Assembly (NCBI RefSeq): GCF_900005765.1
Contig: NC_041690.1
Location: 2,480,001 to 2,544,000, forward strand
Reading direction: 5' to 3'
DNA: 64,000 bases
Source: Plasmodium relictum
Lineage: Eukaryota > Apicomplexa > Aconoidasida > Haemosporida > Plasmodiidae
Made by a program: the position numbers and the translations under genes. Below are positions 22,155 to 33,905 of this stretch, in pieces; position 1 is the first letter of the stretch, and every line of letters begins with the position of its first letter. Below the pieces are notes generated by a model that did not search any database, was not told where the DNA came from, and worked only from the letters and a program-made list of their open reading frames with translations.

Positions 22155-24128
22155 CCTTTTTTTTTATAAAAAATATTTTAAAAAAGGATAATCTTTTTCT
22201 TTCTATTGTTTTTTATAAAACTTATCGAAAATATTTTATATAAATGCATAAAATTCCAACAATATCAAAAATATTATTACATGAAAATTTCATTAAATTA
22301 TTATTATATTTTTAATTGTATAAATATCAAAATATTTTTCCTTGTTAATTAAAAAAAAAAAATGGTAAATAAATTTACTTATTTTAAAATTTCAGCGTTG
22401 TATAAAATTGAGTCATGCAAATAGGAAGCAGTAAGAAGTTTCGTAAGAACATTAAAAAACAAAAAAAAAACTTAAAAGCTCATTTTTTTTATACTTATGC
22501 ATGGAATAATTATGAAAAAAAAAAAAAAAAGTGTGTATTATTAATACTTTTCGCTTTATATATATACATGTGTATATTTTTACTGCATTCAAATAATTAA
22601 ATTTTATTATTTTTCCAATAGAATAAAAAAAGATTATAAAAATAAAAATATATATTACACATTTATCAGTTCATATTAACAAATTGGAGAAAATAAAATT
22701 TTTAAAATGTCTTTTATATTTTAAATATTAAAACATTATGATTTCTTTTTAATTATTGTTCTAATATGAAAAAAAAAAAAATACTGTAAAATAAAAAAAA
22801 AAAAAAAGTAAACGAACATATTAAAATAACAAACTTAAAAATACTTTTAATACAAAAAATAAATTAATTAAAAATTAAAATTTTTAAGAAAAATATATAT
22901 ATATATATATATATCTTAGTAAATAAAAAAAAACTTGAAAAAAATTTTACATTTTTTAGTTTAAATCATTATAGAGATAAAGAAATTAAAACATATATTT
23001 ATGTATTTATATATATATATATATATTAAAATTATAATCTTTTAAAAAATTTTAAAAGAAAAATCATTTTATCTTATAATATTTAAGGAATTTTTTTTTT
23101 CTTTTTTTTTTTTTACATATAAATGTTTCTTGTCCTTGTAAATTCTGCTTTATAGAATGTGAAAAATATTTTACCAAATAATAAATTACTTTTAAAAATG
23201 AATTAAGATAATTAATAAAGTAACTAATTAAATTAAATGAATAATAAAATAGTTTTACTTATATATAAAATATATTTTTCTTTATAAGACAAATCTTTAG
23301 ATTCTACTTTTTATGAAAATTAAAAAAGAGATTTAATTTTTTTCAATTTTAGTAAAAAGACTACATTATTTTTAGAATTTTATTTCATTCTATTATATTA
23401 ATGGAAACTCAATTTTTATTTTTTTTAAAAACTTTGATATCACAAGAAAAACATATATAAAACTATATATATTTTGAAATAAAAAATATTTTCTTTTAGT
23501 AATTTTAAAATTATACATAAAAATATATACATATATCTTTCCTTTTCTTCATATAGAAATGTTCATAATATTTATTTCTTTTCTTTTTAAATAAAAAATT
23601 CCAATAAGAGATTTAGAAAAAAAGTAAAATAAGGAAAATAAAATTTATAGGATCCTCTTCAAAAAAGTAATAAGTTTGAAAAAAATATTTCTAAAATATA
23701 TATAAAAATAGTTCATAATATATTTCTTTTTCTATATTTGATATAATTATATTTAAAGAAAATATAAGTGTTTAATTTTTTAAAGTATTTTTTTTTTGTA
23801 AATTTTATAAAATATATTTAATGAGATAAATACAATAATTAAATGGATAAAAACAATTTGCCAAATTTTCTTTTTCATATAATTAGAATCTTTAATCTTT
23901 TTGAACAAAGAAAGAATAATATATATTATTTATATAATAATACTTTTTAAAGTTGTGTAAAAAATTAAAAAAAATATATAAAAAAAAGTAACGTATAGAT
24001 ATGTTCTTAAGTATTTATTTATCATTACAATTTAAAAAATAAGAAATTGTAAAATATAGAAAAATGCTATTATAATTTAAAACTTTGAAAACTTTAAACT
24101 TCATTAAATTCATTATTTCAGAGTTATA

Positions 24129-24175
<47 letters not shown>

Positions 24176-24972
24176 ATATATAGGTATTATAAATAATGAA
24201 GCTATATTAATAAATACAAGGAACAGTTTGCTCATATTTAAAATTATATATTAAAACATTAAAATTATTCATTAAAAATAAAAATTATTCATTTTTTTTA
24301 TCAATATAACACCTTTATAACAATTTGAGTACAAACTTAAATTATTTTTATTTTTTTTTTTAAATTTGCGAAGGTATATATCTTCAAGCTTATAAAAAAT
24401 TTTTTTACACAATTTTTTTTTTTTCTTAAAATCTCTTTGTTCAATGTGTATTGATTTTAATTAAAAATGCAATTTTATTTTTGTTATAGTTTTATTAGCA
24501 AATTTAAGTCGAAAAGAAAAACTTAGTTTTTTTTTCAGTAAAAATTTCTAAAATTAAATTAGTTGCAGTAAGAATAAAGTAAAATGAAAAAAAAACAAAA
24601 AAAAAAAAATATAATATAAATAAATAAATATAAAATATATAGCTTATGATAAAAAAAAATTTTTTTTAATGTAAAATTTTTAGTTTTGTAAATTAAATGA
24701 TTTAAACTGAATAATAAACCTAACAGAAAAAATAATTTTATTAATTTTTTACAGTAATAGCAAAGTTTTGTAAAGATTAATTATTTGATTTGTAATAAAT
24801 AGATATTTATGAATTAAAAAAAAAAAAAAAAAAAAAAAAACAGGTGTAAAAGAAGAATTAAATAAAGTATATATTAGAAAATAAATATTGAAAGATTTAT
24901 TTATTTATTTTTATTTAAGGAATAGATAATATCTGAAAAAAAAATATATATATATATATATAAAATAACAAA
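22155..24972. other. Long divergent intergenic region (2.8 kb)
   Basis: Upstream of both the MAEA-like gene (-) and the KDEL-receptor-like gene (+). It contains many A and T runs, (TA)n tracts near 22893-22912 and 24134-24170 and an A run near 24815-24840. A 61-codon open frame at 22415-22600 has no family resemblance and is not called. Confidence 0.5.
24134..24170. repeat. (TA)n microsatellite
   Basis: Uninterrupted alternating T/A tract within the intergenic region upstream of the KDEL-receptor-like gene. Confidence 0.9.
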
Positions 24973-26569
24973 ATGAAAGGGGTAAATGATTTTATTAGAA
25001 AAGTAAATGATACAGAAAAAATGAAGAGATATATAGCAGATCATAGCTCTTCGATAAAAATTTATTGTTTTTTTCTATTTTTAGTTTTTATTTTTTATCA
25101 CTTATTTTCTGATGGAGATTTTTCTTTTTTATTAACCCTTTCATCTGTTATTAGTATGTTTTCATTTCTGATGGTATTTTTTAAAATTGAAATGAACAAA
25201 TCATGTGCAGGTGTTTCATTAAAAATGATGGAATGCTACGTAGTATTAAATACTGCGAGATTATTATCTATTGTTCCATTTGAAGGATATTTACCATATG
25301 ATAAAAGTGGAGATTGGTTATATCAATTAGTTGAAGCAATTTCCTTATTTATTAATTGTTGTATTGTTTACTTGTGCAGATATAAATATAAAAACACTTA
25401 TGATAATGTAAATGATATCTTTAATAACCTATTTTTAATTATACCTGCATTTATTATTGCAATTTTTGTCCATCCATCTTTGAATTCATTCTTTCCAGCA
25501 GACGTAAATAAAATATAAAAAAAAAAATTAATCAAAATATTTAAAAAAAAAATATATTTTATATTAAAAATAAATAATGTAAACTATATAATTTTTTAAT
25601 AATTTTTAGGTATCATGGTCATTTGCTTTATATTTAGAATCAGTTTGTGTATTACCACAATTATCTATGTTTCAGAAAGAAGTGACATAAAAAAAAAAAA
25701 AATTATTTTATGAATGACATTTTTTCATATATGTTTATAAAAACTTTTATTTTATTATTTAATTATATAGAATTTATTTTATTTTAAAATTTCACTTTTT
25801 TTTTTAGGGGAAAGTAGCTGCATTTACTACTCACTTTTTAGCTTCTCAAGCTTTTTCAAAAGTAATAGATAATTAAAATAAATTTAAAATAAAGAAGCTT
25901 TTATACACCTTTTAATTTTTTTTTTTCTTAATACTTATATTAGGTTTTGTCTTTCTTTTTTTGGATAGTGTCATATAAAGAATTGAACTCTTCAGATAAT
26001 ATTGTAAATATTCAGTTTTCCTATATTATTTCATTGTTTTTTTTTTAATATAATTATATATATATATATTTATATATATATATTTTTTTTTTAGATTAAA
26101 TCATATGTTGGTTTGTGGGTTGTTATTATGCAAGTAAGATAACTTATATATATATTTACTCATTTATTCATATATTCATTTAATTATTTCTGTTTTATTC
26201 ATGTAGGTTGTTCAGTTAGCTCTAATGGGAGATTTTATTTATCATTATATAAGATGGTATGAAATAAAAAAAAATTTTATTTTAAATTGAATAAATTTTA
26301 TAAAAATATATTACATTAAAGAAAATTATAAGTTTCTTTATTTATTTATCTGAATATTTTTAATTACATTTTCTTACACAAATATATATATGTATGGATA
26401 TTTAATATATTTTGGTTTGTATTTATATATATATATATATTTTTTTTTTTTATAACTAAAATGATACAATTATATTAATGTAGTTTTATTTTAAAATATT
26501 TTTCTTACAATTATTTTTAGTTTAAGCAAGGGTGTATCTTTCGATAATTTATTAAATGAAAATGTTTAA
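24973..26569 (+). CDS. ER lumen protein-retaining receptor (KDEL receptor) family protein, seven exons
   Basis: Exons 24973-25503, 25610-25681, 25808-25861, 25944-26003, 26095-26133, 26207-26256 and 26521-26569 give 284 residues. The first five introns are phase 0. Hydrophobic segments alternate with short loops from KIYCFFLFLVFIFYHLF onward. Family-like blocks are NKSCAGVSLKMMECYVVLNTARL (shortened here: SCAGVSLK then TARL), LYLESVCVLPQLSMF (exon 2), matching the conserved ESVAILPQLFML of ERD2, and a final GDFIYHY (exon 6), matching the DFFYLY block near the ERD2 C-terminus. KDEL receptors cycle between Golgi and ER to return escaped ER proteins. At 284 residues it is longer than classical ERD2 (~212), so it is probably the divergent second receptor-like protein of Plasmodium. 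Ligand specificity cannot be read from the sequence. Confidence 0.88.
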
Positions 26570-26964
26570 AAATAAATTAAAATAAAAATATTTCTTTTTT
26601 AAATTTACTCTATATGTGACAAAAAGGCAATAATTTTCAAGACTTTTTTTTTATATCTTTAAATATTATATTTTGTTTTAATAAGAAAGGGTGTGCATAT
26701 ATATATGTGAATAAGAAGAAATTTTCAAACATTAATGGGAACATAAGAAAAGAAAAAGAAGATATAATATGAAGAAAAAGAATAGTTAAGGTTATAATAC
26801 TTAATAATTATCAAATTCAAATAGAATTATTCTCTTGAATTATTTTTAAATATGCACATAAATATTTAGTTTTTTTTTTAAATATTTAAATTTTTGTAAA
26901 TGTCCCTTTTTTTTTTCTTATTTTTACTATTTTTTATATATTTATATTTTAGTCTATATTAAAA

Positions 26965-27007
<43 letters not shown>

Positions 27008-27849
27008 AAAAAAAAAAAATTAAATAAAGATTATAAATAGCTTGATATTCAGTAATTTATAATTTTTAAATGAAATAAATTTAAAAAAAAAGTAAGAAAT
27101 TTTTTATAATTAACAAAAATTACATATTGATAAAATTATATCTTTATATATATTTTTAGATGCAGGTTATATTTTAAAAATTCTTAAATATATAGAAATT
27201 TTAATGCATAGTTTTTCATATATAATTTCACAATAATTTTATATTTACATTCATTTATTTTACTTTTATTTATGTAACAGCTTATTTGTTTTATCTTATT
27301 TATATTTTATTTGTTTTATCCTAAATTTTTTATATTATTTTATTTTTATTTCATCTTTTTTTTATAAATCTTTCTATATTATATTTTTTTTTTTTTTTTA
27401 AATTCTTAAAAAGACGCTTTTTTTTTTTCTACCATAGTAAATATATATATTTATTAAAAAATTAAAAAAAAGAAAAAATAAAAAAAAGGAAAAAAAAAAA
27501 AAATAATCATAAAGTGAATGCATTTATTAAAAAAATATTTTCTTTATATTTTCATATTATTTAATGTTATGAATAATTTTATTTTAAAAAAAAAAAATAA
27601 TTAATAACTTTTCCATTGAGGAATATAAAAAATATTCAATTAAGAATTTTTTTCTTTTATTATTATGTTTGTGTCAAAAAATTGAGAAGCCTTTTTAGTG
27701 TTCTTTTTTTTAAGTACTTTCAGAAAATTTCTATGAAAAAAAAATTGGCATTTAACTTTCTTTTGTTAATTTTAAGTATAATGTAACTTGTAAAAAAATA
27801 ATATATTACTTAATGGAGAAAAAAAAAATTAAAAAAAAGGATAGTAAAA
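26570..27849. other. Intergenic region
   Basis: Between the KDEL-receptor-like gene and the DnaJ gene, both on the plus strand. It has a (TA)n tract at about 26976-27003 and many T runs. No coding exon is recognised. Confidence 0.5.
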
Positions 27850-29579
27850 ATGTTTTTAATTAAAAAAAGAAGTATTCATTCTTATAATGTCATTTCTACG
27901 TTAAATATTTTAAGTAAAAGTTTTTTAAATACAAATAATAGTTTTATTTTCCTAAAAAGGTAATATTATTTATATATTCCTTTTGTAATATTTTTTTTTT
28001 TTTTGTATTGAAACAATGATCTTGATTTATTTAAATAAACATTTCTCCTTTCAAAATTTTTTTTTTTTTAAGGCATTTTTCAAGTAAAAATTTTTATGAT
28101 ATATTAAATGTTAAGAAAACTAGTAGCAAAAATGAAATAAAGCAGGCATATAGAAAATTAGCATTAAAATATCATCCTGATAGAAATCCAAATAATAGAA
28201 AAGAGTCAGAACAAAAATTTAGAGAGATAACAGAAGCATATGAAACATTAAGTGATGATAATAAGAAAAGAATTTATGATAGTCAACTAAATAGTGGATT
28301 TTATTCTAACAATTTTAATAACTATGCAAATACATCAACTAATAGTACGAACTATAATTATCATACAAGGAAAATGACTGATGAAGAAATTGAAAATGTT
28401 TTTAAAAATGTATTTGGGAATATTAACTTAAATGATATTTTTAAATCAAATATTTTTAATGAAGTAAGAAAGAAAAATTTATTAACAAGAAATATACGTG
28501 TATATATATATATATATACAACATCATTGTTGAAAAAGCTAAACTATATAGAAAGACTTAAAAATAATTAATTGATATTTATTGCTTAGATAATTAAAAA
28601 AAAATTAAAATATATGAATTGAAGTAATTTATATAGATAGTTGTACATTTTGATTTTTCTTTTTTTCTTTATAATAGAATAATTTTAGATCTAGAACAAT
28701 GCAAAATGACATTTTTAGTAATTTAGGATCATTTGGTAATTTTTCAAATTTTTTTCTTTTAATTTTTTTTTTTTTAATCCATATTTTAATATTAAATTTA
28801 TATATACTGAATATATTTTTATTCTTTTTTTTTTTTTTTTTTTTTGTTACAGGGTCCTACGGGAACAATAACAATGAAAATATCAAACGTAATAATATAT
28901 CCCATATTTTTTAATATATAATATATTTTTTGATGTAATTTTATTAATACTTCTTTTTTTCCTCTTTACTTTTTTAGAAACAAATATAAAGACTGAAATA
29001 ATACCAAAAGGAAATAAAATAATAGAAAAAACCACTAAAATTATTACTTACAAAGATGGGAAAGTAAAACAAGAAATAATAGAAAGAGAAATAAATAATA
29101 ATAGTAAAGGTTCATAAACAAGATAAAATATACTTATATGTATAATACAAAAAAAAAAAAAAAAATTTTTTTTTAATGTCTTCTTTTTTTCCGTTACTCT
29201 AATTGAAGTTTTTTTTTTTTTTTTTTTAATTTATCTTTTATTATTATTTTTTCTTTTTTTAATTTTTTTTTGGAATTAAAGCTTTTTTAATAATGATCTA
29301 TTTTCTTATTTTTTAATAGAATTTGGAGACTTCTTCGATTTTGACTTTTTAAAAAACAATTTACACAATTTGAACAAAGAAAATAGGAATAGTGCATATA
29401 GCAACAAAATATTTAATAGAACTATAAGAGATTATAAACAAAATAATGTATCAAAATATATTTTTAATTATTTTTATGATATATTTTCTATTGCAACTAG
29501 AAGATTTTTTGTTAATTTGATTTTGCAACTAATTAGAAAAGTAATACAAACTATAATTTTTATTTTAAAAAAAAAATAA
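27850..29579 (+). CDS. DnaJ (Hsp40) co-chaperone with organelle-type leader and hydrophobic C-terminus
   Basis: Exons 27850-27959, 28073-28463, 28678-28735, 28853-28888, 28978-29109 and 29320-29579 encode 328 residues. The N-terminus [20 protein letters not shown] is basic and hydroxylated, as in a mitochondrial presequence. The J domain follows (~42-105): [20 protein letters not shown], then [11 protein letters not shown] with the HPD tripeptide that stimulates Hsp70 ATPase, and ending KKRIYDSQL. There is no Cys-rich zinc domain. After an Asn-rich middle, exon 5 carries an extended Lys/Ile/Thr-rich segment. The C-terminus (~300-325) is strongly hydrophobic and basic ([20 protein letters not shown]), so it could be a tail anchor or amphipathic helix. 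Likely a mitochondrial or apicoplast Hsp40; the compartment is an inference. Confidence 0.88.
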
Positions 29580-29736
29580 ATTTCTCTAATTTTTCATATT
29601 TAATTTAATTTTCTTTATAATATTTAATGATATTTTTTTTCACTTTTTTTAAATGTTGTTACAATTATTTTTTTCTTAATATTTTTTTTGATTTAAAAAA
29701 AAATTTTAAAAAAGAAACATTTCTTAAAAATTTTAA

Positions 29737-29881
29737 TTAATTGTTTATTCTTCCTTCAAAAGATCCTACAATTTTTCTAAATAAACTTGATGGTAAAAAA
29801 GAATTTTTTTTTTTTTTTTCTTCATAAATTATTCCTTTGATCATTCTACTTTTTTCATAATTCCACAATAGCTTCAAATAA

Positions 29882-29915
<34 letters not shown>

Positions 29916-30701
29916 AATGTTCGTAAGAATATGTCTTTTATTATATATAGCAAATAAACATAAGTGTATTAACACATATATAGTTATATGAAATATATAT
30001 AGATACAATTATATAATTGCTAGATATATAAATATTTATTTCAGTTTAAATAAAAAAAGAAAAATAGTAAGAATTTTATATAAATTTTTTTGATTTGATT
30101 TCCTTATATGTATAAATTTACTTATAAGAATACAAAAAAAAAAAAAAAAAAATTTATATATAATAATAAATAAAATATAATAAAATATATTAAAATATAT
30201 CTTTACCTCAGCAGTATAATAGACTTTTTTATTTTTATATTCAATATACCAAGTAATGTAATAATTGTTATAGTTCCATTCTCCAACTAAATTTTCTGAT
30301 ATTTTTACTTTTCCATTTTCTAAAATATGAATAAAAAAGGATTTTTGTTTTTGTAAAAAAAAATTATATGTAGTTATTTCCCATAAGCAATTTTTTAAAG
30401 GATGAATATTTTGATTATCATAAAATCCATATCTATGTAATAAATTTTTAAAATTTTCTTTCCAGCTTTTTATTTTTATGAGATAATAAAAGCTTCTACT
30501 TGTCTTTAATTTTTTAATTGATAAAGAATTTTTTATTTTTAAAAAAAATTTTCTATTTTTATATTTCCAATGATTCTTATAAGAATTTTTGTTATATATT
30601 TCCAACTTTTTACAATCTATTGTTGCTATTTTTATGTTACATACATTTGCTATATGAATAATATTTAAAAGAAATATTATACTTATTAAATGGTTTTTCA
30701 T
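29737..30701 (-). CDS. Putative apicoplast-targeted protein with Trp-rich beta-strand C-terminal domain
   Basis: Two exons, 30701-30207 and 29871-29737, join in phase 0 to give 209 residues. A signal peptide is visible (MKNHLISIIFLLNIIHIANV). It is followed by ~60 residues that are Lys/Asn-rich with almost no acidic residues, the classic two-part apicoplast leader. The mature part (~85-209) has alternating strands rich in Trp and Tyr: CLWEITTYNFFLQKQKSFFI, LENGKVKISENLVGEW, YYITWYIEYKNKKVYYTAEL and WNYEKSRMIKGIIYEE, ending in a basic tail. This looks like a small beta-barrel or lipocalin-like fold, but I recognise no named family. The exon 2 acceptor (TTTGAAG) is weak; it keeps phase and the exon content is convincing. 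The next gene upstream, also on the minus strand, has a similar leader. Confidence 0.7.
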
Positions 30702-31056
30702 TATTCCTTTTTAATGATATATACATACATGTGTATGTAATTTTATTAAAAAAATTATAATTATAAAAAAAAGAATAAAAAATATATAGAAAAATACAAA
30801 AAAAAAAAAAAAATAAATAAATAAAAATAAAAGTTAAAGTAAAAATAAAATTAAAAATACTAAATTTTTATACTAAAAAATAAAAAAAAAAATATTCATG
30901 CTTAAATATGTAGACATTATGTAATTAAATTCTCTAAAGGTAATATTTTTTTTACAAATTTATATTTTTAAATTTCTATCATCAATTATCTCATTTTTCT
31001 TTTTTTTTGTTTTTTATCTTTTCTTTTAAAAATAATAAATTGAAATTTTATTTTTT
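30702..31056. other. Intergenic spacer
   Basis: Short A/T-rich spacer between two tandem minus-strand genes with apicoplast-type leaders. Nothing else is seen. Confidence 0.5.
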
Positions 31057-31572
31057 CTATATTTCATTTATATCACTTTCTGACTCTACTCCGTAATTAT
31101 CTATATATTTATTATTATGCAAAATTTCTCCTGATTTTCTTTTTAATTCTTCATCCCTTAATTCTTTCATATCTTCTTCACTTAAGCAAGTAAAAATTTT
31201 ATCTACTTTAAATCCTTCATAATCAAATAATTTTTTTTTTTTTAAAGATTTTCTTTCTTTATTAATCTGTTTTATTCTTTTTCCATTTTTGTCATACATA
31301 TGTTTCATTGCATATTGATAATTCTTTATTCTTTTTAATTTTTTCTGATCTATTTTACGAGCTTTTAAAGAATTTTTCTTATTATTATAAAATTTTTTCT
31401 TAAAAATAGTACTCTTTATTTTTAAAAAAAAAAAAAAACATTTATTTCTTTTAGTAATTTTTTTTTCAAAATTTTTGTTTATATAGATTTTCGAAAATTT
31501 TTTATTAGTACAATCTATAGCAAAAAAAAGGAAAAGGAAAAAAATTAAGAAAAATATATTAGATCTTAGCAT
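31057..31572 (-). CDS. Putative apicoplast-targeted small basic protein, function unknown
   Basis: A 171-residue single exon from the ATG at 31572. It begins with a hydrophobic signal peptide (MLRSNIFFLIFFLFLFFAID) and continues with a Lys/Asn/Phe-rich stretch lacking acidic residues up to ~70, as in apicoplast transit peptides. The mature portion is very basic (~70-120, KLKRIKNYQYAMKHMYDKNG) and then becomes acidic (LSEEDMKELRDEELKRKSGE), ending in ESESDINEI. The size, basic core and leader would suit an organelle ribosomal or RNA-binding protein, but I see no family signature and do not name one. It is tandem with another gene of the same leader type. Confidence 0.65.
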   Translation of the reverse strand: MLRSNIFFLIFFLFLFFAIDCTNKKFSKIYINKNFEKKITKRNKCFFFFLKIKSTIFKKKFYNNKKNSLKARKIDQKKLKRIKNYQYAMKHMYDKNGKRIKQINKERKSLKKKKLFDYEGFKVDKIFTCLSEEDMKELRDEELKRKSGEILHNNKYIDNYGVESESDINEI

Positions 31573-31865
31573 TATTAACCTTTATTAAAAGAAAAAATAG
31601 TATATTACGTTATCATTATAAATAAAATATTAATTATTTTTAAAAAATAATGCTAAAAAAAAAAAGGATAATTTTTTTTTTTTTTTAAAGTGATAATACA
31701 ATATTTTATAATAATATACAAAAAGAAAAAAATATGCAAATCTATAAAATAATTAAAAATTTAAAAAAAATTTTCAGGAATAAACAAAGACTAAGGTAAA
31801 TAAAAATACATATATAGTGAGTTTTATTTTTATATTTATTTGTTTAAATATCTCAATCTGCACAC

Positions 31866-33312
31866 TTAAAAAGCATCGAATGAAAAATGAGTTGAATTTA
31901 TATTTCCTTCTATTTTATGATCAGCTAAATTTGGTGATGCTTCATAAACCTAAAAAAATATAAATATAAAAAAATACGAATACATAAAAGTATGCATATA
32001 AAAAAATATAAACATATAAAAATAGGAATACAAAAAAATATAAATACATAAATATAGGCATATATAAAAATACAAATATAAAAAGGTATAATTACAAAAA
32101 AATATGAATATAAAAAAATATAAATATAAAAAAATATAGATATATATATGATAAAATAAATATATGTTACTGTTTCAACTGGTTTTCTTGTATAATTAGT
32201 TCCAACACCCTTAAGACCTTGAAATATAAAATAAAAAATATATATGTATTCATAAAAACATAGTTTTTTTTAAATATATATTAACAAAATACCTATATAT
32301 AATATTTTTGTTGATTCTGCTCCATAATTTTCAAAAAAATACAAGGTCAAATAATTTACATTAAACAAGGAAGTTACCTAAAAAAAAAAAATCTACATTC
32401 ATCAAAATGTTGCATAAAAAAATTTAAAAAAAAAAAAGTTAAATACTTTTAATGGATATTCAACTGATCCATGAAAATCTTCTGACAACTCTAATTCTTG
32501 AATACATTTGAAATCATTTATACTGTATACATATAAAAAAAAAAAAAATTTTAATAATAATTATAATTTTTTAATATATAAATAAATATAATATTAAAAT
32601 ACTGAAAAAGAAAAAAATCTTTTCCATATTTTTTTTTTTAAGTTACTTTTCAAAATCAATATCCTCTCTATTAGAAAAAATTTTCATTTTCTTTGGATAA
32701 CTTCCTTCTTCTCCACCAATTAGGAATAAACTAACAATCTTTAAAAATTTCCACATATATATATATACAATTTATTTTAAATAATTTTTTATTTTTGAGT
32801 AAAAATAATATTGTTTATTTATTTCAATTATATATAAAATTTTATTATGATTAATTATTTATTACTTTACAAGGACTAGTAAAAGGAATATTTATTATCT
32901 AAGAAAATAATAAATAAAAAAAGAAAAGAAAAAGAGATAATATTAAGAGAAATTTTCAAAAAGATAATGAAATTTCTTTATCTTTCTATAACAATTATCT
33001 CTTTTTGTTACCAATTCATGATCCACATCACTTTCACAGCAATCTAAAGACAACTTATTATCATAAGATTTAAAAATTTTTCTACATGAACCATTTACCT
33101 AACTTATGAGAATATATATATATATATATATATATGAATGAATAAATAACAAAAATAAAAATAAAATAAAAAATTTTAATTATCAAATGCATTACTTTTT
33201 CATTCAATGCAGTAACTTTTTCAAGATTAATATATTTTAATAAAAATTCTCCACCTTTTAATACTTCATCAGAACTTTTGCATCCACATCCTTCATTATG
33301 TAATATAGTCAT
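31866..33312 (-). CDS. PITH domain protein (thioredoxin-like C-terminal domain family), eight exons
   Basis: Exons on the minus strand: 33312-33196, 33098-33012, 32898-32866, 32738-32647, 32522-32447, 32377-32293, 32217-32171 and 31949-31866. They total 206 residues, close to the ~210 of stand-alone PITH proteins such as PITHD1. It begins MTILHNEGCGCK, then carries EFLLKYINLEKVTALNE, CESDVDHELIINIPFTSP (the PITH core LIINIPFTSP), IGGEEGSYPKKMKIFSNRED (the PKxMKxFxNR block), LTLYFFENYGAEST and GLKGVGTNYTRKPVE near the end. PITH domains bind the 26S proteasome lid in thioredoxin-like protein 1; stand-alone members are poorly understood. No thioredoxin domain is present. Every junction keeps phase, and no exon is longer than 117 bases. 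Confidence 0.93.
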
Positions 33313-33905
33313 TTTTTCTTTTTCTTGTATATGAAGATAATATAATATTTTTAAACTTTTTATTAATTATAAATTTGTTGAGATTTTCTATTTTTTAATA
33401 ACCAAGCTTATGTGCCATATATATTTTTTTTTTTTAATTTATCATTTTTTATATTTATTATAAAAAATATTTTGATTTTTTTAAGAAGATATATAATTTC
33501 AATTCTTTTTTTCATCAAATTATAAAAAATTTAGAAAAAAAATCAAAATCAAAATTCAAATTCAAATTAAAAAAAAAAAATAAAATAACATCTTAATTTT
33601 TAAAGAAAAATGTGTGAAATTCTCTTATATAACAAAGAAAAACTAATTTTATTTTTTTCATCGTTACAATAAAAAAAAAAAAAAGAAATATATATATTTC
33701 TCTTTGAGGTATTTATAAAAAAAAAAAATCGTAAAGAACAAATAAAAGTTTATTAATAAAAAGAATGTTTCAAAAATTAAAAATAGGAAAAATAAAAAAA
33801 AAAAAAATTAAAAATAAAGTATGTTTTCTTAATTAAACAAAGACATAACATTTAGTTCATATATATATATGTGCAAAGTAATAAAAATAAAATAAAATAA
33901 CTTTT
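33313..33905. other. Intergenic region
   Basis: Spacer between two minus-strand genes. It contains A-rich runs and AAATTC-type short repeats near 33541-33566. No gene is seen. Confidence 0.5.

Noticed and set aside
22415-22600. 61-codon frame in the 2.8-kb spacer
   Set aside because: Low-complexity Lys then hydrophobic, no family resemblance, and no continuation from the GTAAGA donor inside it.
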